From Nocardioides allogilvus (GTDB lineage: Bacteria > Actinomycetota > Actinomycetes > Propionibacteriales > Nocardioidaceae): a stretch of DNA of 64,000 bases. The DNA is taken from assembly GCF_003047285.1 (NCBI RefSeq), contig NZ_PZYX01000002.1, positions 434,001 to 498,000 of the forward strand, read 5' to 3'. A model generated the notes under the pieces. It saw nothing but the letters and a program-made list of their open reading frames with translations. It searched no databases and was not told the DNA's origin. Shown here in pieces: positions 25,081-37,351 of the stretch. The translations under genes and the position numbers were made by a program. Numbering within the stretch: the stretch's first letter is position 1; each line of letters begins with the position of its first letter.

Positions 25081-26589
25081 TCAGGTCAGCTTCTCCAAGA
25101 TGAGCTCGCGCACCCGACCGGCATCGGCCTGGCCGCGCATCTCCTTCATCACCGCTCCGATGAGCGCGCCGGCGGCGGCGACCTTGCCGTCGCGGATCTT
25201 GTCCGCGACGTCCGGGTTGGCGGCGATCGCGTTGTCGATCGCAGCGCCCAGGGCGCCGTCGTCCGACACGATCGCCAGCCCGCGCTGGGCCACGATCTCC
25301 TCGGGCGTGCCCTCGGCGGCGTACAAGCCCTCGAAGACCTGGCGCGCCAGCTTGTCGTTGAGCGAACCGGCATCGATCAGCTTCTGTACGGCGACGACGT
25401 CGGCCGGCGAGACGCCGAGCCCGGCGATGTCGGTGCCGGTGTCGTTGGCGCGACGGGCGAGCTCGGAGAGCCACCACTTGCGCGCGACCTGCGGGGTCGC
25501 ACCGGCGGCGATGGTCTCCTCCACGAGGCCGAACGCGCCGGCTCCGATGGTGTCGCGCATCTCGAGGTCGGAGAAGCCCCACTCGCCCTGCAGGCGCTGG
25601 CGCTTGACGGTCGGGTTCTCCGGCAGCGTGCCGCGGAGCTCCTCGACCCACTCGCGGCTCGGCGCGACCGGGACGAGGTCGGGCTCGGGGAAGTAGCGGT
25701 AGTCCTCGGCGTCGGACTTCTCGCGGCCGCTGGTGGTGACGCCGGTGTCCTCGTGCCAGTGGCGGGTCTCCTGGAGGATCGAGCCCCCGGAGTCGAGGAT
25801 CGCGGCGTGCCGCTGCATCTCGTAGCGCACGGCGCGCTCGACCGAACGGAGCGAGTTGACGTTCTTGGTCTCGGTGCGGGTGCCGAGGCCGCCGCTGCCG
25901 GCCGGGGCCAGCGAGAGGTTGACGTCGGCGCGGATCGAGCCCTGGTCCATCCGGGCGTCGGAGACACCGAGGGCGACGATCAGCTCACGGAGCTGGGCGA
26001 CGTAGGCCTTCGCCACGGCCGGCGCGTTGGCGCGGGTGCCCATGATCGGGCGGGTGACGATCTCGATCAGGGGGATGCCGGCGCGGTTGTAGTCGACCAG
26101 CGAGTAGTCGGCGCCGTGGATGCGGCCGGTGGCGCCACCGACGTGCAGCGACTTGCCGGTGTCCTCCTCCATGTGGGCGCGCTCGATCTCGACCCGCACG
26201 ACCTCGATGCCGCCGTCCTCGGTCGGCACGTTGACGTCCATGTAGCCGTCGAAGGCGATGGGCTCGTCGTACTGCGAGGTCTGGAAGTTCTTCGGCATGT
26301 CCGGGTAGAAGTAGTTCTTCCGGGCGAAGCGGCACCACCCGGCGATCTCGCAGTTGAGCGCGAGGCCGATGCGCATGGCCGACTCGACGGCGATCCGGTT
26401 GACGACCGGCATGGCGCCCGGCAGGCCCAGGCAGGTCGGGCAGACCTGGGTGTTGGGCTCGGCGCCGAACTCGGTCGGGCAGCCGCAGAACATCTTCGAG
26501 TTGGTGTTCAGCTCGACGTGGACCTCGAGGCCCATCGCCGGGTCGAACTTCGCCAGCGACTCCTCGAAGGTGAGCAAGGTGTCGGTCAT
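25081..26589 (-). CDS. gatB: aspartyl/glutamyl-tRNA(Asn/Gln) amidotransferase subunit B
   Basis: Binds the misacylated Glu-tRNA(Gln) or Asp-tRNA(Asn) and the kinase step of the GatCAB transamidation. 502 residues. The N-terminal cradle domain has [16 protein letters not shown], the zinc-type cysteines in CGCP...[28 protein letters not shown] and [14 protein letters not shown]. The YqeY-like tail is at about 365-502. Start ATG at 26589 overlaps the gatA stop by ATGA. Confidence 0.96.
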   Translation of the reverse strand: MTDTLLTFEESLAKFDPAMGLEVHVELNTNSKMFCGCPTEFGAEPNTQVCPTCLGLPGAMPVVNRIAVESAMRIGLALNCEIAGWCRFARKNYFYPDMPKNFQTSQYDEPIAFDGYMDVNVPTEDGGIEVVRVEIERAHMEEDTGKSLHVGGATGRIHGADYSLVDYNRAGIPLIEIVTRPIMGTRANAPAVAKAYVAQLRELIVALGVSDARMDQGSIRADVNLSLAPAGSGGLGTRTETKNVNSLRSVERAVRYEMQRHAAILDSGGSILQETRHWHEDTGVTTSGREKSDAEDYRYFPEPDLVPVAPSREWVEELRGTLPENPTVKRQRLQGEWGFSDLEMRDTIGAGAFGLVEETIAAGATPQVARKWWLSELARRANDTGTDIAGLGVSPADVVAVQKLIDAGSLNDKLARQVFEGLYAAEGTPEEIVAQRGLAIVSDDGALGAAIDNAIAANPDVADKIRDGKVAAAGALIGAVMKEMRGQADAGRVRELILEKLT

Positions 26590-28118
26590 CGGGTCTCCTC
26601 GGCGATCTCGGGAAGGGCGGGAGCCTTGTCGAGCAGCGGAGCGCCCCACTCCTGCGCGAGCAGGGTCTCGAGCGCGGCACCGACGCGGTAGAGGCGCTCG
26701 TCCTCGAGCGCGGGGGCGAGGATCTGGAAGCCGGCAGGCAGCCCGTCCTCGTCGGCGAGGCCGCTCGGGACCGAGATGCCGGGGACGCCGGCCAGGTTGG
26801 CGGGGATCGTCGCGAGGTCGTTGAGGTACATCGCGATCGGGTCGTCGAGCTTCTCCCCCAGCTTGAAGGCCGTGGTCGGAGCGGTCGGCGAGACCAGCAC
26901 GTCGACCTGCTCGAAGGCCGCCTCGAAGTCGCGACTGATCAGCGTGCGCACCTTCTGGGCCTGGCCGTAGTAGGCGTCGTAGTAGCCGCTGGACAGGGCG
27001 TAGGTGCCGAGGATGATGCGGCGCTTCACCTCGTCGCCGAAGCCGGCGTCGCGGCTGGCGCGCATGACGTCCTCGGCGCTCGGGTCGCCGTCGGGCACGA
27101 CGCGCAGGCCGTAGCGCATGGCGTCGAACTTGGCGAGGTTGGAGGACGCCTCCGCCGGCAGGATGAGGTAGTAGGCCGCCATCGCGTGCACGAAGCTCGG
27201 GCAGGAGACCTTGACGACCTCGGCGCCGGCCTTGACCAGCAGGTCGATCGACTCCTGGAAGCGGGCCATCACGCCGTCCTGCCAGCCGTCCCCGGCCAGC
27301 TCGGTGATGACGCCGATCTTGACGCCGGTCATGTCACCGGTCGCACCGGTCGTGGCCGCGTCGGTGAACGAGGGCCACGCCTGGTCGATGGAGGTCGAGT
27401 CGCGCGGGTCGTGCCCGCCGATGATGTCGTGCAGCAGCGCCGAGTCGAGGACGGTCCGGGCGACCGGGCCCGCCTGGTCGAGGCTGTTGGCGAGGGCAAC
27501 GAGACCGTAGCGGGACACTCCGCCGTACGTCGGCTTCACGCCGACCGTGCCGGTGACCGCGCCGGGCTGGCGGATCGAGCCGCCGGTGTCGGTGCCGATG
27601 GCGAGCGGCGCCTCGAAGGCAGCCACGGCCGCGGCCGAGCCACCGCCGGAGCCGCCGGGGATCCGGTCGAGGTCCCACGGGTTGCGGGTGGGGCCGTAGG
27701 CCGAGTGCTCGGTGGAGGAGCCCATGGCGAACTCGTCCATGTTGGTCTTGCCAAGGATCGGGAGACCGGCGGCCTTGAGCTTCGCCACGACGGTCGCGTC
27801 GTACGGCGGGATCCAGCCCTCGAGGATCTTCGACCCGCACGTCGTGGGCAGGCCCTCGGTGGCGAGCACGTCCTTGACCGCGATCGGCACGCCGTCGAGC
27901 GGGCTCAGCGTCTCACCGGCCGCGCGGCGGGCGTCGGAGGCGGCAGCCTGGTCGAGCGCGCCCTCGCGGTCGATGTGCAAGAAGGCGTGGACAGCGCCGT
28001 CGACCGCGGCGATGCGGTCGAGGTGGAGCTCGGTGAGCTCGACGCTGGTGGTGGTGCCGTCGGCGAGCGCCTGCGCCATCTCGGCGGCGGTGTTTCGGAT
28101 CGTGATCGCGTTGCTCAC
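26586..28118 (-). CDS. gatA: aspartyl/glutamyl-tRNA(Asn/Gln) amidotransferase subunit A
   Basis: Amidase subunit that releases ammonia from glutamine for GatB. 510 residues. The amidase signature [14 protein letters not shown] holds the catalytic serine region; the lysine is in [12 protein letters not shown], and [11 protein letters not shown] completes the Ser-cisSer-Lys site. It overlaps gatC by four bases upstream and gatB downstream, so the complex is made from one coupled message. Confidence 0.96.
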   Translation of the reverse strand: MSNAITIRNTAAEMAQALADGTTTSVELTELHLDRIAAVDGAVHAFLHIDREGALDQAAASDARRAAGETLSPLDGVPIAVKDVLATEGLPTTCGSKILEGWIPPYDATVVAKLKAAGLPILGKTNMDEFAMGSSTEHSAYGPTRNPWDLDRIPGGSGGGSAAAVAAFEAPLAIGTDTGGSIRQPGAVTGTVGVKPTYGGVSRYGLVALANSLDQAGPVARTVLDSALLHDIIGGHDPRDSTSIDQAWPSFTDAATTGATGDMTGVKIGVITELAGDGWQDGVMARFQESIDLLVKAGAEVVKVSCPSFVHAMAAYYLILPAEASSNLAKFDAMRYGLRVVPDGDPSAEDVMRASRDAGFGDEVKRRIILGTYALSSGYYDAYYGQAQKVRTLISRDFEAAFEQVDVLVSPTAPTTAFKLGEKLDDPIAMYLNDLATIPANLAGVPGISVPSGLADEDGLPAGFQILAPALEDERLYRVGAALETLLAQEWGAPLLDKAPALPEIAEETR

Positions 28119-28414
28119 TGCTCGTCCCCCAGGATCCGCGGGACGGAGAACCGCTGCTGGTCGACAGCGGGCGCCATGGCGAGCGCCTGCTCGGCGGTCA
28201 GGCCGGGCGTCACGACGTCGTCGCGGAAGACGTTGGTCAGCGGCAGCGCGTGCGACGTCGGCGGGACGTCGTCACCGGCCACGCCGTTGATGGAGGCGAC
28301 GGATTCGAGGATCACGCTCAGCTGGGGGGCGAGGTGATCGAGCTCTGCGTCGTCGAGGTCGATGCGGGCGAGGTTCGCGAGGTGCGCGACCTCGTCTCTG
28401 GTGATCTCGGGCAT
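28115..28414 (-). CDS. gatC: aspartyl/glutamyl-tRNA(Asn/Gln) amidotransferase subunit C
   Basis: 99-residue subunit that wraps GatA and Gat[21 protein letters not shown] is the family N-terminus, and [15 protein letters not shown] the middle motif. The frame is open for a further 900 bases upstream, but TAGGAT sits seven bases before the ATG at 28414 and divergent sigma-factor transcription starts nearby, so this is the true and probably leaderless start of gatC-gatA-gatB. Confidence 0.94.
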   Translation of the reverse strand: MPEITRDEVAHLANLARIDLDDAELDHLAPQLSVILESVASINGVAGDDVPPTSHALPLTNVFRDDVVTPGLTAEQALAMAPAVDQQRFSVPRILGDEQ

Positions 28415-28421
28415 GGGCTGA

Positions 28422-28427
28422 ATCCTA
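28422..28427 (-). promoter_or_regulatory. putative -10 element of gatCAB
   Basis: TAGGAT on the minus strand, 7 nt before the gatC ATG; no Shine-Dalgarno is present. Confidence 0.55.
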
Positions 28428-28492
28428 GGTGCGGCCAACCGATGTGCCGCACGCGGCGTCTGTTGGGGTGACAATCCATTCGAGGAGGACTG

Positions 28493-29023
28493 ATGGCTCG
28501 ACCACCCTCTGGCGCGCGACACGACGGTGACTTCACCGAGTTCGTGCAGGCCAGCTGGCCGGGGCTCTACCGCACGGCCTACCTGCTGCTCGGCGATCGC
28601 GGCCTGGCCGAGGACCTGGCGCAGACCGCCCTGGCCAAGACGTACGCCGCCTGGTCGCGCATCGACGACCGCGCCGCCGCTCCGGCCTACGCCCGCCGAA
28701 CCCTGGTCAACACGGCCTCGTCGTGGTTCCGCAAGAAGGGCTGGCGCAACGAGCTGCCGACCTCGTCGATGCCCGAATCGGCGTACGCCGTGGACCCCAG
28801 CACCCGGCCCGCGGTCATCGACGCCCTGGGCCAGCTGCCGCCGCGACAACGCGCGGTCGTGGTCCTCCGCTACTACGAGGACCTCTCCGTCGTCGAGACC
28901 GCCGACGCCCTCGGCTGCTCGACCGGGACGGTCAAGAGCCAGACCTACGAGGCCTTCGCCAAGCTGCGCGTGCTGCTCGGCGATGCCGTGATTCCCGAGA
29001 CCCTGGGAGCCCACCATGACTGA
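28493..29023 (+). CDS. SigE-family RNA polymerase sigma factor (ECF type)
   Basis: 176 residues. Region 2 is at about 18-85 ([27 protein letters not shown], with the promoter-melting tryptophan in KTYAAWSRI). Region 4 is at about 115-165 ([21 protein letters not shown], helix-turn-helix [19 protein letters not shown]). This pattern is the actinobacterial SigE (ECF, formerly SigE70) subfamily. A strong ribosome site, GAGGAGG, precedes the ATG. It overlaps the next gene by eight bases. Confidence 0.92.
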   Translation: MARPPSGARHDGDFTEFVQASWPGLYRTAYLLLGDRGLAEDLAQTALAKTYAAWSRIDDRAAAPAYARRTLVNTASSWFRKKGWRNELPTSSMPESAYAVDPSTRPAVIDALGQLPPRQRAVVVLRYYEDLSVVETADALGCSTGTVKSQTYEAFAKLRVLLGDAVIPETLGAHHD

Positions 29024-30149
29024 ACGACTCACCGCCCTGCTCCGCGACGAGGCGGCCGCGCTCGACGTGCCGTCGGTCGACCACGCGACCATCCTCGGCC
29101 GGGGTCGACAAGCCCGCACCCGCCGCCGCGCGACGGTGTTCCTCGCCGCCGCAGCGGTCGTGGCCGTCATCGGCACCGGCACCGCGCTGGCGCTCGGCGG
29201 CTCCGATGGTCCCGGGGACGACAAGGCCACCGACTCGATCGCTTCGACGGAGTCGGCACGCGACGTCGTGGCGTACGGCGCCGGCTCGACCGTCGTCGTC
29301 GACGGCGTGAGCGCCACCATCCCGGACACCCTGCACTCGCTGCACTACACGTCGGTCGGCGTGCTGACCCGCAGCAATCCCAACGACGGTGCCTCCGACG
29401 GCTCGGGTCCCGAGAGCCTGACCCTGGTCGCCGCCGACGGCACCACGACCGACCTCGGCACGATCCCGGAGGGGGTCGGTCCGGCCACGGATCCCGACGA
29501 GCCGGTCTACGCACTGGCCGAGAAGTCGGGCGACGGCTTCCGGGTCGTGGTCCGCGATGCCACCACCGGTGACGAGGTGGGCTCGGTCCCGCTGCCCGAC
29601 CTGCCGATGAGCTACTGGCCGGTGCCACCGCTCGCCCTCGACGGCGACGTCGTCTACGCCGGGTTCGAGGAGGAGGCCTACGCCGTCAACTGGCGCACGG
29701 GTGAGAAGCAGCCCGCGGACGGACTCGGCGGTGGGATGCCGCAGGTCAGCGGCGGCTTCGCGGTCGACTCCGGCGAGAAGCTCGTCGACGGCCGCCCCGA
29801 GCTGGTCGTGTCGGTCGTCGATGCAGCCACGGGCGCCAGCGCCCTCGTCGTCCCACTGGAGGAGGGTGAGTACGGCTTCGGCACCCTCTCCCCCGACGGG
29901 AAGTACCTGCGCTTCACCCGGGACGGGATCAACGCCGACGGCGTCGACATCTACGACGTCGCCACGCAGCAGCGCGTGACCCTCGCGGGCGATCCGTACG
30001 CCTGGGGCTGGACGTCCGACGGCAGGCCCTACCGGGTGTCGGGCACGGAGGTCGAGGTGTGCGACCCGGTGACGGCTGCCTGCACGACCGAGGCTGGACC
30101 TGGTGTGGGGCAGAACCTGAGGCTCGGCGGGAACGCCTACGACAGCTGA
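29016..30149 (+). CDS. membrane protein cotranscribed with the sigma factor, probable regulator or sensor
   Basis: 377 residues. A short cytoplasmic N-terminus (1-38, [20 protein letters not shown], then the basic [10 protein letters not shown]) leads into one membrane helix (about 39-61) and an extracytoplasmic region with beta-propeller-like repeats ([36 protein letters not shown]). It starts inside the sigma factor gene. Partners in this position usually control the sigma factor, but no zinc-type anti-sigma motif (HxxxCxxC) is present, so direct anti-sigma activity is an inference from position and topology. Confidence 0.65.
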   Translation: MTERLTALLRDEAAALDVPSVDHATILGRGRQARTRRRATVFLAAAAVVAVIGTGTALALGGSDGPGDDKATDSIASTESARDVVAYGAGSTVVVDGVSATIPDTLHSLHYTSVGVLTRSNPNDGASDGSGPESLTLVAADGTTTDLGTIPEGVGPATDPDEPVYALAEKSGDGFRVVVRDATTGDEVGSVPLPDLPMSYWPVPPLALDGDVVYAGFEEEAYAVNWRTGEKQPADGLGGGMPQVSGGFAVDSGEKLVDGRPELVVSVVDAATGASALVVPLEEGEYGFGTLSPDGKYLRFTRDGINADGVDIYDVATQQRVTLAGDPYAWGWTSDGRPYRVSGTEVEVCDPVTAACTTEAGPGVGQNLRLGGNAYDS

Positions 30150-30208
30150 GCTCGGCCGCGACGGCGGTGGCGACCCCTCGGGTCCGCCACCGCCCTCGCT
30201 CGTCGGGA

Positions 30209-30214
30209 CACAAT
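30209..30214 (+). promoter_or_regulatory. putative -10 element deciding the deaminase start
   Basis: CACAAT, seven bases before the ATG at 30222; it overlaps an earlier in-frame ATG at 30213, which therefore cannot be in the message if this is the promoter. Confidence 0.45.
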
Positions 30215-30221
30215 GCGTGTC

Positions 30222-30668
30222 ATGACCTTCGCCAGCGCACGCGAGCTCGACGCCGACGACCTCGACCTCGTGGCCCTGGCCACCCGCACGATCGACGCGA
30301 ACACGGATGCGGCGCCACCCGAGGACGACGGCATCCACACCGTCGGCGCCGCGGTGCGGGCTGGCGACGGGCGGATGTTCGCGGGCGTCAACGTCTACCA
30401 CTTCACCGGCGGGCCCTGCGCCGAGCTGGTGGCGCTGGGGGCCGCGCGAGCCAACGGGGCGCGCGAGATCGTGACCATCGTCGCGGTGGGCGACGGCGGC
30501 CGGGGCATCCTGGCGCCGTGTGGTCGCGACCGCCAGGTCCTCGTCGACTACCACCCGGCCTGCCGCGTGCTCGTCCTGACCGCGGACGGCCCGCGCAGCG
30601 TGCTCGTCACCGACCTGCTCCCCGGCGCCTACGTGCGCAACGGGAGCGCGGGCTCCCCGACGGCCTAG
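30222..30668 (+). CDS. cytidine deaminase-like protein with a substituted zinc ligand
   Basis: 148 residues in the cytidine deaminase/blasticidin-S deaminase fold. VGAAVRAGDGRMFAGVNVYHF precedes the CAE motif in GGPCAELVALG; the second motif is APCGRDRQVLVDYHP. In the family the second motif is PCGxCRQ, where both cysteines bind zinc. Here the second cysteine is aspartate. Either aspartate serves as ligand or the substrate range differs. Start chosen at 30222 because of the upstream -10. It is convergent with the RTX-like gene, 9 bases apart. Confidence 0.78.
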   Translation: MTFASARELDADDLDLVALATRTIDANTDAAPPEDDGIHTVGAAVRAGDGRMFAGVNVYHFTGGPCAELVALGAARANGAREIVTIVAVGDGGRGILAPCGRDRQVLVDYHPACRVLVLTADGPRSVLVTDLLPGAYVRNGSAGSPTA

Positions 30669-30677
30669 CGCCGGTCC

Positions 30678-31922
30678 TCAACAGCTCTTGCGGCGCTCGA
30701 TCAGCTTGCACGTGTCCTTGCCGCCCTTGCCGAACCCGAGGTCGAAGCCCCTGCCGCCGATCAGCAGGTCCTTCTCGTCGGATCCGGTGAGTACGTCGGA
30801 GCCACCGCGCGCCTTGATGATCGCGCGGAAGTCGGGGTGGGCGTCGATGACCTCGCCCTTCTTCGTGCCCTTGTAGATCGTCTTGGCGTTGCCCGGCAGC
30901 GAGACCTCGGTGAAGCTCTGGATCTTGCCGACGACGGTGAAGGACTGCAGCTTGGTGATCGTGGTCCGGCCCTTGCGCTGGTCGATGCGCACGGTCGGGA
31001 AGAGGGCCGGGTTGGCGTAGGCGACGAGGCGCAGCTTGTCCTGCCCGCTGTTGCCGACGACGTCGAAGCCGGCCTCCCCCGGCACCGGCACGGTCACGGT
31101 GTCCCCGCCGGAGCCGCCCTTGATGAAGGTCTTGTTGAGCGAGGTGTTGGTGATGACGTCGCTGCCCTGCCCGCCGATCAGGGTGTCGTAGCCGGCCACG
31201 CTGGTGATCTTGTCGGCGCCGGAGCCGCCGTCGACGATGTCGTTGCCAGCGCTGTCGTCGCCGTCGGGGGTGATGACGTCGTCGCCGTCCTGGCCGAAGA
31301 TCTGGTCGTCACCGGCCATGCCGTGGAGCCGGTCGGACTTGTAGGTCCCGCGGATGACGTCGTTGAAGGGTGTCCCGACGAAGCCGATCGGCGAACCGGC
31401 CGCGATCACGATCGTGTCGGCGCCGTCGGCGCCCACCGTGGCCGGAACGGCGCGCAGGTCGACCACCGCAGCGGTGGGAGCGCCGGCGTAGCTGATGGTG
31501 TCGGGCTTGACGTCGATGCCGGGCGAGACCGCGCGGGCGTCGTAGCCGGGGTCGACGTAGTCGTTGCCGGCACCCGGGACGATCGTGTCGCCGGCGCGGT
31601 GGAAGCGACCGAACTTGTCGGCGGCATAGCCGTCGAGCTCACCGAAGATGCGGTCGTCGTCGGGGCCGCCCGAGATCCGGTCGGCCCCGCCACCGCCGCA
31701 GATGAGGTCGTTGCCCGCGAGCCCGGAGATCGTGTCGTTGCCGTCGCCGGCCCAGATGACGTCACGCTTCGCCGTACCGGTCAGCTTGTTGGCCTTGGCG
31801 TTGCCGACGATCGATGCCTTCTCCCCCGCACACGTCGGAGCAGCCGCGTGGGCGGGTGCTCCCAGCGCGACGACGGGCAGGCCCAGGACCACAGCAGCGG
31901 TGATGGTGGGGAGCAGACGCAT
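30678..31922 (-). CDS. secreted calcium-binding protein with RTX-like repeats
   Basis: 414 residues. A signal peptide (residues 1-27, ending APAHA) is followed by glycine/aspartate nonapeptide repeats (GDGNDTISGLAGNDLICGGGG, GGPDDDRIFG, GQDGDDVITPDGDD, GGQGSDVI, GGRGFDLGFGKGG) spread across the protein. Such repeats form calcium-stabilised beta-rolls. In Gram-positive bacteria they are exported by Sec, as the signal suggests. No catalytic domain is recognised. GGAGG lies four bases before the ATG at 31922. Confidence 0.85.
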   Translation of the reverse strand: MRLLPTITAAVVLGLPVVALGAPAHAAAPTCAGEKASIVGNAKANKLTGTAKRDVIWAGDGNDTISGLAGNDLICGGGGADRISGGPDDDRIFGELDGYAADKFGRFHRAGDTIVPGAGNDYVDPGYDARAVSPGIDVKPDTISYAGAPTAAVVDLRAVPATVGADGADTIVIAAGSPIGFVGTPFNDVIRGTYKSDRLHGMAGDDQIFGQDGDDVITPDGDDSAGNDIVDGGSGADKITSVAGYDTLIGGQGSDVITNTSLNKTFIKGGSGGDTVTVPVPGEAGFDVVGNSGQDKLRLVAYANPALFPTVRIDQRKGRTTITKLQSFTVVGKIQSFTEVSLPGNAKTIYKGTKKGEVIDAHPDFRAIIKARGGSDVLTGSDEKDLLIGGRGFDLGFGKGGKDTCKLIERRKSC

Positions 31923-31946
31923 TTCAAACCTCCGAGAAGACGACCT

Positions 31947-31965
31947 CTGTGGTTCCTAACCACAG
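31947..31965. terminator. short hairpin between ligA and the RTX-like gene
   Basis: CTGTGGTT, loop CCT, AACCACAG: a perfect 8-bp stem with a 3-nt loop, 32 bases after the ligA stop and 25 bases before the next start. It may end ligA transcription or act in the leader of the RTX-like gene; no T-tract is present. Confidence 0.45.
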
Positions 31966-31996
31966 GTGGGACGTCGCAAACCTGGTCGGAGTTGTC

Positions 31997-34298
<2,302 letters not shown>

Positions 34299-34308
34299 CC
34301 TGCTTGGG

Positions 34309-34330
34309 AACGAAACCGTTTCGTTTCATC
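34309..34330. promoter_or_regulatory. TetR operator, downstream palindrome
   Basis: AACGAAAC, central C, GTTTCGTT (34309-34325), continuing to TTCGTTTCATC at 34320-34330, which repeats the upstream element in inverted orientation. It lies between the -10 and the tetR start, where a bound repressor would block transcription. Confidence 0.7.
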
Positions 34331-34347
34331 ACGACAGGAGCACCACC

Positions 34348-34995
34348 ATGACGTCCCCGGAACCGCAGGCGACGCGCCCGCGCATCGAGGGCGACCGTGA
34401 GCAGGAGATCCTCACCTCCACCCTCGACGTGCTCGCCGAGGTCGGCTACGACCGCCTGACCATGGACGCCGTCGCCTCGGCTGCCAAGGCCAGCAAGGCC
34501 ACGCTCTACCGCCGCTGGAACGGCAAGGTGAGCCTGGTCATCGACGCCCTGCTCTCCCAGAAGCAGCCGAGCGAGGTGCCGGACACGGGCACCCTGCGCG
34601 GTGACCTGATGGCCGCCTACTGCGGCATGGGCGGCTTCGGCGACGCCCGCGCCGTCTCCACCTTCACCAGCGTGCTGACCGCGATGGTGCGCGACGAGGA
34701 GTTCGCCGAGGCCTACCGCCGCGACGTGCTCGCGCCCAAGGTGGCGGCCAGCTCCGCGATCTTCGCCCGTGCCCTCGAGCGCGGAGAGCTGGGCGCGGGC
34801 GCGGACATCTCCGTCCTCGCGCCGGCCCTGGCCGGCATCGTCATGCACCGCTTCTTCCTCCACGGCGAAGAACCCAACGAGGAGCGCATCGCGCGAATCG
34901 TCGACCAGATCATCATTCCGGCCGCAACCTGTCCGCATCTGCCGACAGCCTCAGACCAGTTCCCCACCGACCCCACTGAGAAGGAAACTTCATGA
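34348..34995 (+). CDS. TetR family transcriptional regulator
   Basis: 215 residues. The helix-turn-helix is within residues 10-57 (REQEILTSTLDVLAEVGYDRLTMDAVASAAKASKATLYRRWNGK). The ligand domain follows, with the TetR_C-type segment DARAVSTFTSVLTAMVRDEEF. ATG at 34348 follows CAGGAG by seven bases; the frame is open upstream, but the operator lies there. Its last codons overlap the pump gene by ATGA, and the pump is its likely target. Confidence 0.93.
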   Translation: MTSPEPQATRPRIEGDREQEILTSTLDVLAEVGYDRLTMDAVASAAKASKATLYRRWNGKVSLVIDALLSQKQPSEVPDTGTLRGDLMAAYCGMGGFGDARAVSTFTSVLTAMVRDEEFAEAYRRDVLAPKVAASSAIFARALERGELGAGADISVLAPALAGIVMHRFFLHGEEPNEERIARIVDQIIIPAATCPHLPTASDQFPTDPTEKETS

Positions 34996-36608
34996 CTGAC
35001 ACCGCAGAGGTCACCCCCGAGGTGACCCCGGAGGAGCACAAGCGCCTGCGCTGGGCGCTCGTCCTCATCTCGCTCGCCCAGCTGATGGTGGTGCTCGACA
35101 GCACCATCGCCAACATCGCCCTGCCCTTCATCGGCCAGGACCTCGACATCTCCCAGTCCAACCTGCAGTGGATCGTGACCGGCTACGCCCTCGCCTTCGG
35201 TGGCCTGCTGCTCCTCGGTGGTCGCCTCGGCGACCTCTACGGCCGCCGCCGGATCTTCATGATCGGTGTCACGATCTTCGCGATCGCCTCCCTGGCCGGT
35301 GGCCTCGCGCAGAACGAGGCCATGCTGCTGTCGTCGCGGGCCGTCCAGGGCCTCGGTGCCGCACTCGCCTCCCCCGCCGCCCTGGCGCTGATCACCACGA
35401 CGTTCCCGGCCGGCAAGGAGCGCAACCGCGCCTTCGCCGTCTACGCCATGATGTCCGGCGCGGGTGCCGCGGTCGGCCTGATCCTCGGTGGCTGGCTCAC
35501 CGGCATCCACGACCTCGAGCTGCTCGGCACGCCCGTCAACGGCTGGCGCCTGACCTTCTTCATCGTCGTCCCGATCGGCCTGGTCGCCGCCGCTTTCGCA
35601 CCCCGCTACTTCCAGGAGTCCGAGCGTCACCCCGGCGAGCTCGACATCCCCGGCGCGATCACCGGCACCCTCGGTCTGCTGGGCCTCGTCTACGGCTTCT
35701 CCCGCGCCGGTGACGCCGCCCACGGCTGGAGCGACCCGGTGACCCTCGCGTCGCTCGCGGGTGGTGTGGCCCTGCTGGCGATCTTCGCGGTGATCGAGTC
35801 GCGCGTGGAGCACCCGCTGCTGCCCATCCGCATCTTCGCCAACCAGACGCGTGCCGCGTCGTTCGCGGCGATGATGCTGATGCCGGCCGCGATGTTCTCG
35901 ATGTTCTTCTTCCTCAGCCTCTACATCCAGAACATCATGGGCTACTCCCCGCTCAAGGCCGGCGTCGCGTTCCTGCCGTTCAGCGTCGGCATCGTCATCT
36001 CGGCCACCATCGTGTCCAACCTGGTGAGCCGGATCGATCCGCGCTTCATCGCCGGCACCGGTACGGCGATGGCCGCTGCCGCACTGTTCGGGTTCTCCCG
36101 CCTCAGCGTCCCGGACGGCGCCGACAGCGTGTTGTCCGCGCTGACGAGCGGCGCATACCTCGGTGCCGACGTGAACTACTGGACGAGCATCTTCCCGTTC
36201 ATCATGTTGATGTCGCTCGGCATGGGCGCGGTCTTCGTGCCGCTCACCCTGACGGCCGTGCACCACGTGCGCTCCGAGGACTCCGGCATCGGCTCCGGCG
36301 TGCTCAACACGATGCAGCAGGTCGGCGGCGCCCTCGGCCTCGCGATCATGTCCACGGTCGCGAGCAACTACGCCACCAGCCACGCCGACAAGATCGCGCC
36401 CGGCATCGCCCAGGGCCTCGGCACCAACCCCGAGCCCGGACTCCTCGAGGCCGCTCTCCAGCTGGGCTCGTTCCCGAGCGGCGCAGCCGCGGCCTTCTTC
36501 TTCGGGACGTTCCTGATGCTGGCCGGCTCGGCCATCGTGTGGCTGTTCCTCGACGTGAAGCACGAGGAGCTCGCCACCGACGGTCCCGCGAGCGTCCCGG
36601 GTCACTGA
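34992..36608 (+). CDS. DHA2 family MFS efflux transporter (EmrB/QacA type)
   Basis: 538 residues with fourteen predicted membrane helices. Motif D1 is VVLDSTIANIALPFI, motif A is GGRLGDLYGRRR, and the antiporter motif C region is GAGAAVGLILGGWLTG. Drug:proton antiport is the expected activity. It is cotranscribed with the TetR repressor and ends at the hairpin at 36627-36665, so the pair is a closed inducible efflux unit. Substrates are unknown. Confidence 0.92.
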   Translation: MTDTAEVTPEVTPEEHKRLRWALVLISLAQLMVVLDSTIANIALPFIGQDLDISQSNLQWIVTGYALAFGGLLLLGGRLGDLYGRRRIFMIGVTIFAIASLAGGLAQNEAMLLSSRAVQGLGAALASPAALALITTTFPAGKERNRAFAVYAMMSGAGAAVGLILGGWLTGIHDLELLGTPVNGWRLTFFIVVPIGLVAAAFAPRYFQESERHPGELDIPGAITGTLGLLGLVYGFSRAGDAAHGWSDPVTLASLAGGVALLAIFAVIESRVEHPLLPIRIFANQTRAASFAAMMLMPAAMFSMFFFLSLYIQNIMGYSPLKAGVAFLPFSVGIVISATIVSNLVSRIDPRFIAGTGTAMAAAALFGFSRLSVPDGADSVLSALTSGAYLGADVNYWTSIFPFIMLMSLGMGAVFVPLTLTAVHHVRSEDSGIGSGVLNTMQQVGGALGLAIMSTVASNYATSHADKIAPGIAQGLGTNPEPGLLEAALQLGSFPSGAAAAFFFGTFLMLAGSAIVWLFLDVKHEELATDGPASVPGH

Positions 36609-36626
36609 GCAACCCCATGAAGCGTC

Positions 36627-36665
36627 CACGCCGACCCGCCCGAGCCGCTCGGGTGGGTCGGCGTG
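36627..36665 (+). terminator. terminator after the efflux pump gene
   Basis: An 18-bp stem: CACGCCGACCC paired with GGGTCGGCGTG, a G-T wobble, then CCCGAG with CTCGGG around a 3-nt loop. It begins 18 bases after the stop. No long T-tract. Confidence 0.75.
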
Positions 36666-36703
36666 TCCAATCCGGAGGGGCGGGCGGCTCCGAAGGGATC
36701 CAC

Positions 36704-37342
36704 GTGAGCGAACCCACCCTGACGACCTACGCCGCCGGCGGGCCTGCCGAGGCCGTCGTGCTGATGCTCCACGGCGGCAAGCCCCGCTCGCGGCAGCCCG
36801 TCGACCGCCGCAGCGCGTCGTGGCGTCGCTCGGAGTGGATGGCGCGGTCGATCGCCGCCAAGGCACACGCCGCCGAGGCGCACGTGTGGTTGCTGCGCTA
36901 CCGCGAGCGCGGCTGGAACGGCGGCCGGGACCGGATCGAGGACGCCCGCTGGTCACTGGATGCGGTGCGTACGGCGCACGGCGACGTACCCGTCGTGCTG
37001 CTGGGCCACTCCATGGGCGCTCGGGTGGCGGTCCATGTCGCCGACGACCCGTCCGTGGTCGGCGTCGTCGGGCTGGCGCCGTGGTGGGCGGCCGAGGACC
37101 CCGTCTCCACGCTGTCCGGCCGGGCCCTGGTCGCAGCCCACGGTCGCCGGGACCGCATCACCTCGTTCGCCGAGACCACCCGCTACGTCGAGCGCGCCAA
37201 GGGCATCGCCACCGCCGTCGAGCTCGTCGACATGGGCGCGCTGGGCCACTACATGCTGACCGGGGTCGAGGCCTGGAACACCGTCGCCTCGACCTCCGCC
37301 CTGCAGCTGCTACGGCTGCACCAGGACGCTCGCGACTCGTAG
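36704..37342 (+). CDS. alpha/beta hydrolase
   Basis: 212 residues from the GTG at 36704 (VSEPTLTTYAAGG). The oxyanion strand is VVLMLHGG, the nucleophile elbow is GHSMG near residues 103-107, the acid is in VAAHGRRDRIT, and the histidine in MGALGHYML. A compact hydrolase without lid insertion; substrate unknown. The frame is open upstream through the terminator, but nothing there resembles coding sequence of the family. It is convergent with the methionine synthase-like gene (9-base gap). Confidence 0.82.
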   Translation: MSEPTLTTYAAGGPAEAVVLMLHGGKPRSRQPVDRRSASWRRSEWMARSIAAKAHAAEAHVWLLRYRERGWNGGRDRIEDARWSLDAVRTAHGDVPVVLLGHSMGARVAVHVADDPSVVGVVGLAPWWAAEDPVSTLSGRALVAAHGRRDRITSFAETTRYVERAKGIATAVELVDMGALGHYMLTGVEAWNTVASTSALQLLRLHQDARDS

Positions 37343-37351
37343 GCCGCGCGC

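Noticed and set aside
23212..26691. Very long plus-strand open frame across the toroid gene, riboswitch and gatB
   Set aside because: It crosses a riboswitch and two well-supported minus-strand genes and has no recognisable domains.
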